A stretch of DNA of 8,881 bases from Verrucomicrobiales bacterium. Lineage in GTDB: Bacteria > Verrucomicrobiota > Verrucomicrobiia > Limisphaerales > RI-55. Both the position numbers and the translations under genes were made by a program. The first letter of the stretch is position 1, and every line of letters begins with the position of its first letter. The stretch covers positions 7,704-16,584 of the forward strand of contig DNDP01000427.1 of assembly GCA_003484235.1 (NCBI GenBank), in the 5' to 3' direction. This document shows, piece by piece, positions 1 to 7,827 of the stretch. Under the pieces are notes generated by a model that was given only the letters and a program-made list of their open reading frames with translations, searched no databases and was not told where the DNA came from.

Positions 1-1640
<1,640 letters not shown>

Positions 1641-1648
1641 GGATCGCC

Positions 1649-2401
1649 ATGGCCAAGAAGCTGAATCTCACGTTGAAAGTCTGGCGGCAGAATGGCCCGC
1701 GCGACGCCGGGCGGATGGAGACGTATCCGGCCCGGGGCATCGACGAGGACATGAGCTTTCTCGAGATGCTGGACGTGGTGAACGAGGAGCTGATCACGCA
1801 GGGCAAGGAGCCGATTGCCTTCGACAGCGACTGCCGCGAGGGGATTTGCGGCACCTGCTCACTGGTCATCAACGGTGTGCCCCACGGCGGTCGCAAGGGC
1901 ACCACCGCCTGCCAGCTGCACATGCGGAATTTCAAGGATGGCCAGACGATTACCGTCGAGCCATGGCGGGCGCGGCCCTTCCCGGTGATCCGGGACCTGG
2001 TGGTGGATCGCGGCGCTTTTGAAAGGATCATCCAGGCCGGCGGCTTCATCTCGGTGCGGACCGGGGGCACGCCGGACGCCAACGCCACTCCGATCGCCAA
2101 GGAGATTGCCGACAAGGCGATGGATGCGGCGGCCTGCATTGGTTGTGGCGCCTGCGTGGCTGCCTGCAAGAACGCCAGTGCAATGCTTTTCGTTGCGGCG
2201 AAAGTCAGCCATCTGAACCTGCTGCCCCAGGGGCAGCCGGAGAAGAACCGGCGCGCCCAGAAGATGGTCTGGCAGATGGATCGGGAGGGTTTTGGTGCCT
2301 GCACTGTCACCGGTTCCTGCGAAGCGGTCTGCCCCAAGGAGATCAGCCTGGATTTCATTGGGAAGTTGAATCGGGACTATGCGGGAGCCCTGCTGGGCTG
2401 A
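1649..2401 (+). CDS. sdhB: Succinate dehydrogenase / fumarate reductase iron-sulfur subunit
   Basis: Electron-transfer subunit of complex II, 250 residues, passing electrons from the SdhA FAD to the quinone site. The N-terminal ferredoxin-like domain has the [2Fe-2S] cysteines Cys62, Cys67, Cys70 (CREGICGTC) and Cys88. The C-terminal helical domain has Cys163, Cys166, Cys169 and Cys173 (CIGCGACVAAC), then Cys218, Cys224 and Cys228 (ending in CP). By family rule Cys163/166/169/228 hold the [4Fe-4S] cluster and Cys173/218/224 the [3Fe-4S] cluster, so all three clusters are intact. The residue after Cys173 is Lys, not Pro as in E. coli SdhB, which fits the B-type family. The ATG at 1649 is preceded by AAGGA, overlapping the sdhA stop, so translation is probably coupled. 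sdhB is the last gene of the unit. No convincing terminator follows; the best candidate, CCC-GGCTT-GGG near 2408, is too weak to call. Confidence 0.96.
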   Translation: MAKKLNLTLKVWRQNGPRDAGRMETYPARGIDEDMSFLEMLDVVNEELITQGKEPIAFDSDCREGICGTCSLVINGVPHGGRKGTTACQLHMRNFKDGQTITVEPWRARPFPVIRDLVVDRGAFERIIQAGGFISVRTGGTPDANATPIAKEIADKAMDAAACIGCGACVAACKNASAMLFVAAKVSHLNLLPQGQPEKNRRAQKMVWQMDREGFGACTVTGSCEAVCPKEISLDFIGKLNRDYAGALLG

Positions 2402-2517
2402 TTCGAACCCGGCTTGGGCGTTTCTTCGGTGTTTGTCCCGTCCTGCTGCCAAGCCGTCACGCTCCTGCCGGTGTGGTGGCGTAATCGACGCAATCGGCTA
2501 TCCACCAATATTTTCAA

Positions 2518-2545
2518 TTGACATCCCGATCCGCAGGACTAACCT
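2518..2545 (+). promoter_or_regulatory. Candidate sigma-70-type promoter for the FecR-domain gene
   Basis: A perfect TTGACA (-35) at 2518-2523 is followed after 16 bases by TAACCT (2540-2545), a poor -10 matching 3 of 6 consensus bases including the two most conserved ends. It sits in a locally AT-rich part of the 189-base sdhB-FecR spacer, which otherwise holds nothing I recognise. Transcription would begin near 2552 and give a leader of about 40 bases before the ATG at 2591. The -35 is strong, the -10 is weak, and nothing confirms use. Confidence 0.4.
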
Positions 2546-2590
2546 GCCGCCACTTGATACTTAGCCATCTTTAATAAATTGGGAGTGAAT

Positions 2591-3358
2591 ATGAAACATA
2601 CCGGACGTCTGATGAATCAGTTGGCCGTATTTGGTGTCGCGATGATCACCGCCTTCGCGACCAGCACGGGGCAGGCTCAATCCACCCAGCAGGGCAAGGC
2701 GCAGGTGCGTGCCGTGCATGGTTCCGCCCGTTATTCCACCGGGGGCGGCGCCTGGATGGAATTGAAAACCGGGACCGTGCTGACCTCCGGCGCCGTGGTT
2801 TCAACCGCCACCGGCTCCCATGTCGACCTGTATCTTGGAATCAATGGCCCGGTGGTTCGGGTCAAGGAGGACACGACGCTTGGCATCGACAAGCTCACCT
2901 ACACCGACACCGGAGCTGATGCGGTGGTGGAGACCCAGCTGAATCTGCAGAAGGGGACCATCATGGGCAGTGTCCGCAAGCTGGCTGCGGCTTCCCGGTA
3001 TGAAATCAAGACGCCGTCCGGCGTGGCTGGCATCCGTGGAACAGACTATGTGATCACCCACACGATGATTGTATTCATCATCAAGGGACTCGGTCATGTC
3101 GCCTATATCCTTCCTGACGGCAACATCCTCTCTGAGTCCGTCTCATCGGGCGAGATGTTCGTTCCGCCCGGGACCAAACGCCCGATCACAAAGGAAGAAT
3201 ACGATCGCTACGCGCCGGAAATCGGTCAGATGATTGCCAACATCACCGGTACCACCACGCCGGTGGATCGCGACCGGATATTCATCTTCGACGAGCCGCT
3301 GATTGGCGACAGGCCGGTCTCTCCGGTCAACGGCGAGAACGGTGATTACGACCGGTAA
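2591..3358 (+). CDS. Exported FecR-domain protein
   Basis: Predicted secreted protein of 255 residues. I chose the ATG at 2591 because GGGAG lies 5 bases upstream and it gives a clean signal peptide: a positive start (MKHTGR), a hydrophobic core at about residues 11-24, and a likely cut after Ala29 (GQA/QS). An in-frame TTG at 2579 would put the ribosome site inside the gene. The mature part begins with a beta-rich FecR-type domain (about residues 40-155): an early V-x-G-x-A segment, L-T-SGAVVSTA, a VRV strand, and the hallmark TPSGVAGIRGTDY at 141-153. The tail is acidic and polar. Unlike the iron-siderophore regulator FecR, it has no anti-sigma N-terminal part, no internal membrane segment, and no sigma factor gene nearby. 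It is therefore a stand-alone periplasmic FecR-fold protein, ligand unknown. It directly precedes a CHASE2 cyclase, which suggests a sensory partner. The family call is firm and the role is inferred. Confidence 0.85.
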   Translation: MKHTGRLMNQLAVFGVAMITAFATSTGQAQSTQQGKAQVRAVHGSARYSTGGGAWMELKTGTVLTSGAVVSTATGSHVDLYLGINGPVVRVKEDTTLGIDKLTYTDTGADAVVETQLNLQKGTIMGSVRKLAAASRYEIKTPSGVAGIRGTDYVITHTMIVFIIKGLGHVAYILPDGNILSESVSSGEMFVPPGTKRPITKEEYDRYAPEIGQMIANITGTTTPVDRDRIFIFDEPLIGDRPVSPVNGENGDYDR

Positions 3359-3383
3359 GAGCCTGTTCCTGAGTTTCAAGCAG

Positions 3384-3415
3384 CCGGAGCAACCTTGTGT
3401 TGCTCCGGTTTTTTT
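3384..3415 (+). terminator. Strong intrinsic terminator between the FecR-domain gene and the cyclase gene
   Basis: A perfect 9-bp stem, CCGGAGCAA (3384-3392) paired with TTGCTCCGG (3400-3408), encloses a 7-base loop and is followed at once by seven T (3409-3415). It starts 26 bases after the FecR-gene stop and ends 18 bases before the cyclase ATG. It therefore ends the upstream transcript, while leaving almost no space for a separate cyclase promoter downstream of it. Confidence 0.92.
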
Positions 3416-3433
3416 GTTTCCTAGGTGCCGGCG

Positions 3434-5527
3434 ATGAAAACCTCCACCCGCATGATTCCGCTACTGGTGGCTGCCGGCGCGGTTCTGGTGGGATGCTCGC
3501 TTCCTCTCCTGTCACTGGTCGCCCCCAACAACCTCGTCCAGTCGCTGGAGTGGGATACCTACGACTGGCGGATGCGCCTGGCTGCCCAGCGACAGACCAG
3601 CGCGGCCACAAATGTGGCGGCGATCTATCTGGACGAGGAATCGATGGAGTTCATGAGCAATGAACTCAGGGTCAACTGGCCGTTCCCGCGCCAGGTCCAC
3701 GGTCGCATCGTTCGAGAACTGAAGCGCCAGGGAGCGTTGGTGGTTGCGTTCGACGTGCTGTTCAGCGGCCTGCGACCGATGGATTCGCCGGTGGAACGTG
3801 ACGACGGCTCGGGTGATCTGGAGGAATCGGACGATTTCTTTGCGCGGCAGATGTTGGAGGCCGGCAATGTGCTGATCGGTGCCGGACTGGAGGCTGAACC
3901 TTCGCCTGTGTTTGCCGAGTCTGCGGCGGCGGTCGGCAGCATTGTCGCAATCCCGGACGCTGATGGAGTCCTTCGTCGTATCCGGCCCGTGATCATGGAT
4001 GAGCATCAGCGGCCCGAATGGCATCTCGGCGTGCTTCTGGCCGCCCACCAACTGGGCGCCAATCTGGACGAGGCGGAGCTCACTGCGGATTCAATCGTGA
4101 TCCGTGACCGGGCGGGCGATGTTCACGAACTGCCCCTCGACGGGGAAGGGCACCTGTTGGTGGACTGGAACCTTCATTGGAATGATCCACGGATATACAA
4201 GCTGAGCTATGCCAAGGTGGTCAGCTTCGACCGCGCCAGGGAGATAGCCGGAGACGAGGGTTACCAAATGGTGCTGGAGGAATATCACAACAACGGGTGG
4301 GTTCACCCCCAGACCACCAAACCTTTTGAGGGGAAGATCGTGGTTGTGGGATCGGTCGCCGAAGGCAACAACGTTACGGATCGCGGAGCAACCCCGCTGG
4401 CTCAGAACACCCCCCTCGTGAGCACCCATTTGAATGTGGCGAACACCATCCTGCTGGGGCGCCACATCCGGCCGGTTGGGCTTGGTGTGGAGCTGCTGCT
4501 GGTTCTGCTGCTTGCGGTCCTGACCTGTCAGGTGACCTGGCGCACCAACATTCTGCACGGTGCGGTTTGGGTGTTGGTCCTGGGGTTGGCCGGAACGGCA
4601 GCAGCGGTTCTGCTCTTTGTTTCGCACCGGATTTGGAGTCCGCTCGTATCTCCATTGGCTGGCGGCCTTCTGGTGCCATACCTCTCTTTGGTCACCTACC
4701 GGGTGGTGTTCGAGGAACGGGAACAGCGTCGCATCAAGCAGGTTTTCAAACGGATCGTCTCGCCCAATGTCGTCAATGAACTGCTGGCAGCCGAATCACT
4801 TTCGCTGGGAGGTGCCCGGAGGAACATCACGGTCTTTTTCGCCGATGTCCGGGGGTTCACCGAGATGACCGACTCGACGCACGCTCAGGCCGAAGAACAC
4901 GTCAGAAAAAACGGTCTCGCGGGGCCGGCCGCGGAGCAGTACTACGACGACAGCGCCAGGGAGGTGCTCGCGACCGTGAACCTGTATCTGGCCACCATCG
5001 CGGATGTGATCAAGGAACACGACGGCACGCTCGACAAATACATTGGCGACTGCGTGATGGCGTTCTGGGGCGCACCGACTCCCAATGAGCAGCACGCGGT
5101 GGCATGTGTGCGCGCGGCAATCGACGCACAACGGTCCATCCACGCGTTGAATGTGAAACGTGCAGACGAGAATGCCCGTCGAAAAGCTGCGGCGGAGGAG
5201 AATCCCGTTTCACTGCTCCCGCTTCTGACGTTGGGAACCGGGATCAACTCGGGCATCGCCACCGTGGGGCTGATGGGTTCCGAGGAGCACATCTCCAACT
5301 ACACGGTATTCGGGCGTGAGATTAATCTGGCCAGCCGGCTGGAGAGCTTCTCCGGGCGGGGGCGGATCATCATCGGAGAGAACACCTTTTTGGACCTGCA
5401 ACGATTTGCGCCCGAACTCGCGTCGATCTGCGTCAAGCAGGCCCCCGCCACTTTCAAGGGCTTTCGTGAGGCGCTTACGACCTACGAGGTGCCCTGGCGC
5501 GTCGGTGCGGGAGAGCCGGGCGCTTAA
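3434..5527 (+). CDS. CHASE2-domain transmembrane class III adenylate/guanylate cyclase
   Basis: Membrane receptor of 697 residues that should make cyclic AMP (or GMP) in response to an extracytoplasmic signal. The ATG at 3434 is chosen because AGGTG lies 6 bases upstream; the in-frame GTG at 3425 overlaps that site. Order: N-terminal membrane helix (about 7-28), CHASE2 sensor domain outside the membrane (about 30-340, with WPFPR at 82-86, AFDVLF around Asp107, and IVVVGS near 301), three membrane helices (about 348-367, 376-396, 403-422), a linker with RRIKQVFKRIVSP, then the cyclase domain. Metal aspartates are Asp471 (FFADVRGF) and Asp539 (YIGD). The purine-selecting pair is Lys535 and Thr624, and the transition-state pair is Asn631 and Arg635. 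All are present, so it should be active. Lys plus Thr is the bacterial class IIIb pattern and favours ATP. The metal aspartates are 68 residues apart, against 44 in well-studied class III enzymes. It follows the FecR-domain gene across a terminator. Confidence 0.93.
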   Translation: MKTSTRMIPLLVAAGAVLVGCSLPLLSLVAPNNLVQSLEWDTYDWRMRLAAQRQTSAATNVAAIYLDEESMEFMSNELRVNWPFPRQVHGRIVRELKRQGALVVAFDVLFSGLRPMDSPVERDDGSGDLEESDDFFARQMLEAGNVLIGAGLEAEPSPVFAESAAAVGSIVAIPDADGVLRRIRPVIMDEHQRPEWHLGVLLAAHQLGANLDEAELTADSIVIRDRAGDVHELPLDGEGHLLVDWNLHWNDPRIYKLSYAKVVSFDRAREIAGDEGYQMVLEEYHNNGWVHPQTTKPFEGKIVVVGSVAEGNNVTDRGATPLAQNTPLVSTHLNVANTILLGRHIRPVGLGVELLLVLLLAVLTCQVTWRTNILHGAVWVLVLGLAGTAAAVLLFVSHRIWSPLVSPLAGGLLVPYLSLVTYRVVFEEREQRRIKQVFKRIVSPNVVNELLAAESLSLGGARRNITVFFADVRGFTEMTDSTHAQAEEHVRKNGLAGPAAEQYYDDSAREVLATVNLYLATIADVIKEHDGTLDKYIGDCVMAFWGAPTPNEQHAVACVRAAIDAQRSIHALNVKRADENARRKAAAEENPVSLLPLLTLGTGINSGIATVGLMGSEEHISNYTVFGREINLASRLESFSGRGRIIIGENTFLDLQRFAPELASICVKQAPATFKGFREALTTYEVPWRVGAGEPGA

Positions 5528-5532
5528 TTGGA

Positions 5533-5562
5533 TTGGGCAACCGCGGACCTGCCTGCTAGATT
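5533..5562 (+). promoter_or_regulatory. Candidate extended -10 promoter for coaD
   Basis: In the 41-base gap after the cyclase gene, TGC-TAGATT (5554-5562) reads as an extended -10: TGn followed by a hexamer matching TATAAT at 4 of 6. A weak TTGGGC (5533-5538) lies 18 bases upstream as a possible -35. Six bases separate the -10 from the coaD ATG at 5569, so the expected transcription start falls on or next to that ATG. No ribosome site is seen there, which fits a leaderless message. This is pattern evidence only. Confidence 0.4.
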
Positions 5563-5568
5563 TCGTCC

Positions 5569-6078
5569 ATGCGGACAGTCATTTACCCCGGGAGCTTTGA
5601 CCCCCTCACCAACGGACACCTGGACATTGTTCAGCGGGCGGCGCGATTGTTCGACCGGGTGATCGTGGCGGTCGCCGGGAACGAGGCGAAACAGCCTCTT
5701 TTCTCGCTGGCAGAGCGGGTTGACCTGGTCCGCAGTTCCACCGCCGGCATGTCAAACGTCGAGGTGGACAGTTTTGGCGGCCTGTTGATCGAGTACGTCG
5801 CAAGCCGGAATGGGCACGCGATCATCCGCGGTCTCCGCGCGGTGTCCGACTTCGAGTTCGAGTTTCAGCTGGCGTTGATGAACCGGAAACTGGACGAGAC
5901 GGTGGAGACCATTTTCATGATGCCGAAGGATACCTACACCTTCCTCAGTTCCCGGATTGTCAAAGAGATAGCCCGCCTTGGCGGAGACGTGCTGCCATTC
6001 GTGCCCGCCTGTGTCGAGCGGGCGCTGAAGATCCGTCACGCACAAATGGGAAAGGAAGCTGATGTCATTGCTGGTTAA
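5569..6078 (+). CDS. coaD: Phosphopantetheine adenylyltransferase
   Basis: Transfers AMP from ATP to 4'-phosphopantetheine to give dephospho-CoA, the fourth step from pantothenate and a control point of coenzyme A synthesis in the cytoplasm. The 169 residues match the usual length of about 160-170. The nucleotidyltransferase signature is at the start: YPGSFDP at 6-12, then TNGH at 14-17, the T/HxGH motif that binds ATP phosphates. The family block RGLRAVSDFEFEFQLALMN (88-106) and the ATP-binding SSRIVKE (127-133) are both intact. The start at 5569 fixes the N-terminus exactly at the conserved first strand, and no earlier start would be sensible. There is no purine-rich ribosome site in the bases before it. 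The end overlaps the next gene by 17 bases in another frame, so coaD and yceD are probably translated together. CoA is the precursor of the phosphopantetheine arm of acyl carrier protein, used by the downstream fatty acid genes. Confidence 0.96.
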   Translation: MRTVIYPGSFDPLTNGHLDIVQRAARLFDRVIVAVAGNEAKQPLFSLAERVDLVRSSTAGMSNVEVDSFGGLLIEYVASRNGHAIIRGLRAVSDFEFEFQLALMNRKLDETVETIFMMPKDTYTFLSSRIVKEIARLGGDVLPFVPACVERALKIRHAQMGKEADVIAG

Positions 6079-6550
6079 TCTGAAACAGTTGCAGGAGGAC
6101 AATGTCGAGCTCGAGGGAGAAGCGAGCATCGGGGAGGTGCATTTTGATTTCACCGATGAGGTTGTCCGCTTTGCGAAACCGTTAACGTATCGGCTGACGG
6201 TGCAGCATCTTCACGATTCGCTGCTGCTGACGGGGGTTCTTCAGCTGCCGGTTCAGTGTCATTGTGTGCGCTGCCTGAAGCCTTTCGAGCACGTGATCAT
6301 GCTCAGGGATTGGGCCTGTCACATCCCTCTTGCGGGAGAGGACAGCCCGGCGGTAATCAAGGACTCGGTGGACTTGACGCCCTATATTCGCGAAGATATG
6401 GTCCTCGCCCTTCCGACCCACCCGGTGTGTCGGGATGATTGCCCGGGGCTGGAACACAAACCCACTAGCGATCCATTCGAAGGCCCGAATGCTGCCGATA
6501 AGACCGCGTCTCCCTGGGATGAACTGAACAAACTGAAACTGAAATCCTGA
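6062..6550 (+). CDS. yceD: DUF177 / YceD family protein
   Basis: Member of the DUF177 family (YceD), which in most bacteria sits just before rpmF; in plants and E. coli the family has been tied to 23S rRNA accumulation. Here it has 162 residues. The family's first cysteine motif is visible as CHCVRCLKPFE (Cys66, Cys68, Cys71), followed by a beta-rich stretch, VDLTPYIREDMVLALP at 103-118, and a second motif beginning with Cys123 and Cys127 (CRDDCPGL). The second half of that motif, normally another CxxCG block, is missing: the sequence goes on as EHKPTSDPFE, so only one clear zinc-like pair remains. The end, PWDELNKLK, matches the family's usual PRWAALKKL-type tail. The ATG at 6062 has AAGGAAG just upstream, inside the end of coaD. 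The next gene, rpmF, starts 4 bases after the stop, the classic arrangement that supports the call. Confidence 0.88.
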   Translation: MSLLVNLKQLQEDNVELEGEASIGEVHFDFTDEVVRFAKPLTYRLTVQHLHDSLLLTGVLQLPVQCHCVRCLKPFEHVIMLRDWACHIPLAGEDSPAVIKDSVDLTPYIREDMVLALPTHPVCRDDCPGLEHKPTSDPFEGPNAADKTASPWDELNKLKLKS

Positions 6551-6554
6551 GAAT

Positions 6555-6743
6555 ATGGGCGTCCCGAAGCGTAAACCTTCCAAGAGCCGTCAGCGAATGC
6601 GCCGTGCATACAACAGCGTGCTGAAGCTCCCCCAGTTGAACCAGTGTCCGCAATGCGCGGCGCCCTACCATTCCCACCGGGTTTGCCCGTCATGCGGTTT
6701 TTATCGGGGTCGCCAGGTCGTGACCATCAAGTCTTACGCCTGA
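6555..6743 (+). CDS. rpmF: 50S ribosomal protein L32, zinc-binding form
   Basis: Small basic protein of the large ribosomal subunit, 62 residues. The start MGVPKRKPSKSRQRMRR is the standard L32 N-terminus, and the zinc ribbon is complete: Cys31 and Cys34 (CPQC), then Cys44 and Cys47 (CPSCGFYRGR). This is the C+ form that needs zinc; the cysteine-free form used under zinc limitation is not seen here. It lies 4 bases after yceD and 37 bases before plsX, the common yceD-rpmF-plsX-fabH order that joins ribosome and membrane-lipid synthesis. The ribosome site is weak (only GAG beside the yceD stop), so translation probably depends on ribosomes finishing yceD. Confidence 0.97.
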   Translation: MGVPKRKPSKSRQRMRRAYNSVLKLPQLNQCPQCAAPYHSHRVCPSCGFYRGRQVVTIKSYA

Positions 6744-6749
6744 TCCGGC

Positions 6750-6768
6750 TGCCGCCCGGTCCGCGGCA
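6750..6768 (+). repeat. Inverted repeat in the rpmF-plsX spacer
   Basis: TGCCGC (6750-6755) and GCGGCA (6763-6768) can form a 6-bp stem with a 7-base loop in the 37-base gap between rpmF and plsX. No run of T follows, so it is not a normal terminator. It ends 12 bases before the plsX ATG, where a ribosome site would be expected. It may be a chance product of the GC-rich spacer or may affect plsX translation. Confidence 0.4.
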
Positions 6769-6780
6769 CTTCCCACCGCC

Positions 6781-7827
6781 ATGCGCATAGCGTTGGATGT
6801 CATGGGCGGGGACCACGGTTGCGAGCCCGTTTTGCATGGGGCAAAGCTCGCGTTTGAGGCCGGCGTCCCGCTCACCGAAATCTTCGCAGTTGGCAGCGAG
6901 GCCGAGATCCGGCCCGCCCTCGAACGTTTGCGGCTGCGTGACCCCCGTCTGAAGGTCGTCCATGCGTCGGAGGTTCTCACCATGACCGACAAACCGGTCG
7001 AGGGATTGCGACGCAAGAAAGATTGCTCGATTCTCCGCGCCATGGACCTCGTCAAGGGCGGCCAGGCGGACGCGGTCATTTCGACCGGCAACACCGGCGG
7101 GCTACTGGCGGCATCCACGATCCGGCTCAGGCCTCTGGCGGGAGTGGATCGTCCGGGAATTGCCACCGTGATTCCGACCGATTCCAGCCAGTTTGTCCTG
7201 CTCGATTCTGGGGCCAATGTCGAGGCCAAGCCGGCTCATCTGGTCCAATATGCGGTGATGGGAAGCGTTTACAGCCGGCTTTGCCTTCACGTGGAGCGCC
7301 CGCGGGTGGGCCTGATGAGCAACGGCACCGAAGATGCCAAGGGCAACGAACTGACGCAGTCCGCACTGCGGCTCTGCCGGGGCCTGAATTTGAACTTCAT
7401 CGGATATGTCGAGGGGTACGATTTGTTTCACAACAAGGTGGACGTGGTGGTTTGCGATGGGTTCGTGGGCAACATCGTGTTGAAGACCGCGGAAAGCTTC
7501 GCCCGTTGTCTCGTCGGCCTGCTCAAGCAGGAATTCGGCAGAAACCTCAAGCGCAAGGCGGGTGCTTTCCTCGCCCAAGATGCCTTCAGGGCGATCAAGA
7601 ACCGCATGGATCCGGATGCCTATGGCGGGGCGCCGGTGCTCGGGTTGAACGGTGTGGTCATCAAAGCACACGGCTCCGCCCGCGAGCGGGCCATCATGAA
7701 CGCCATTCGAATTGCCTCCGAAGCGGTGAACCATAAGATGAACGAAACCTTCAGCCGGGAACTGGCCGCCGCCGAAGCGGCCATGGGTCCCCTGCTATCC
7801 GCTGCCGCTCCCCAACCCACATCATGA
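6781..7827 (+). CDS. plsX: Phosphate acyltransferase PlsX
   Basis: Converts acyl-ACP and phosphate to acyl-phosphate, the acyl donor for PlsY in the first step of phospholipid synthesis; a peripheral membrane enzyme. The 348 residues match the family length of about 330-350. The start RIALDVMGGDHG at 2-13 is the PlsX N-terminal signature (usually DAMGGD). Other family blocks are VISTGNTGG, which matches the A-S-GNTGA loop, LMSNGTEDAKGNE, CDGFVGNIVLKTAE, and YGGAPVLGLNGVVIKAHGSA near the end. The ATG at 6781 puts the signature in place; no earlier in-frame start makes sense. There is no Shine-Dalgarno-like sequence in front, only pyrimidine-rich ACTTCCCACCGCC, so coupling to rpmF or another form of initiation is likely. 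The stop overlaps the fabH start as ATGA. Confidence 0.97.
   Translation: MRIALDVMGGDHGCEPVLHGAKLAFEAGVPLTEIFAVGSEAEIRPALERLRLRDPRLKVVHASEVLTMTDKPVEGLRRKKDCSILRAMDLVKGGQADAVISTGNTGGLLAASTIRLRPLAGVDRPGIATVIPTDSSQFVLLDSGANVEAKPAHLVQYAVMGSVYSRLCLHVERPRVGLMSNGTEDAKGNELTQSALRLCRGLNLNFIGYVEGYDLFHNKVDVVVCDGFVGNIVLKTAESFARCLVGLLKQEFGRNLKRKAGAFLAQDAFRAIKNRMDPDAYGGAPVLGLNGVVIKAHGSARERAIMNAIRIASEAVNHKMNETFSRELAAAEAAMGPLLSAAAPQPTS

Noticed and set aside
2408..2418. CCCGGCTTGGG as a terminator after sdhB
   Set aside because: Only three base pairs are certain and the following bases are not a T-run, so it is not distinguishable from chance.
2579..2590. TTG at 2579 as an earlier start of the FecR-domain gene
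   Set aside because: It would place the GGGAG ribosome site inside the coding sequence, and the signal peptide is already complete from the ATG at 2591.
3049..3066. TGTGATCACC-like sequence as a cAMP-receptor-protein site near the cyclase
   Set aside because: It lies within the FecR coding region and the second half does not match the TCACA half-site at the required spacing.
3425..3433. GTG at 3425 as an earlier start of the cyclase gene
   Set aside because: It overlaps the AGGTG that serves the ATG at 3434 and has only the terminator T-run in front of it.
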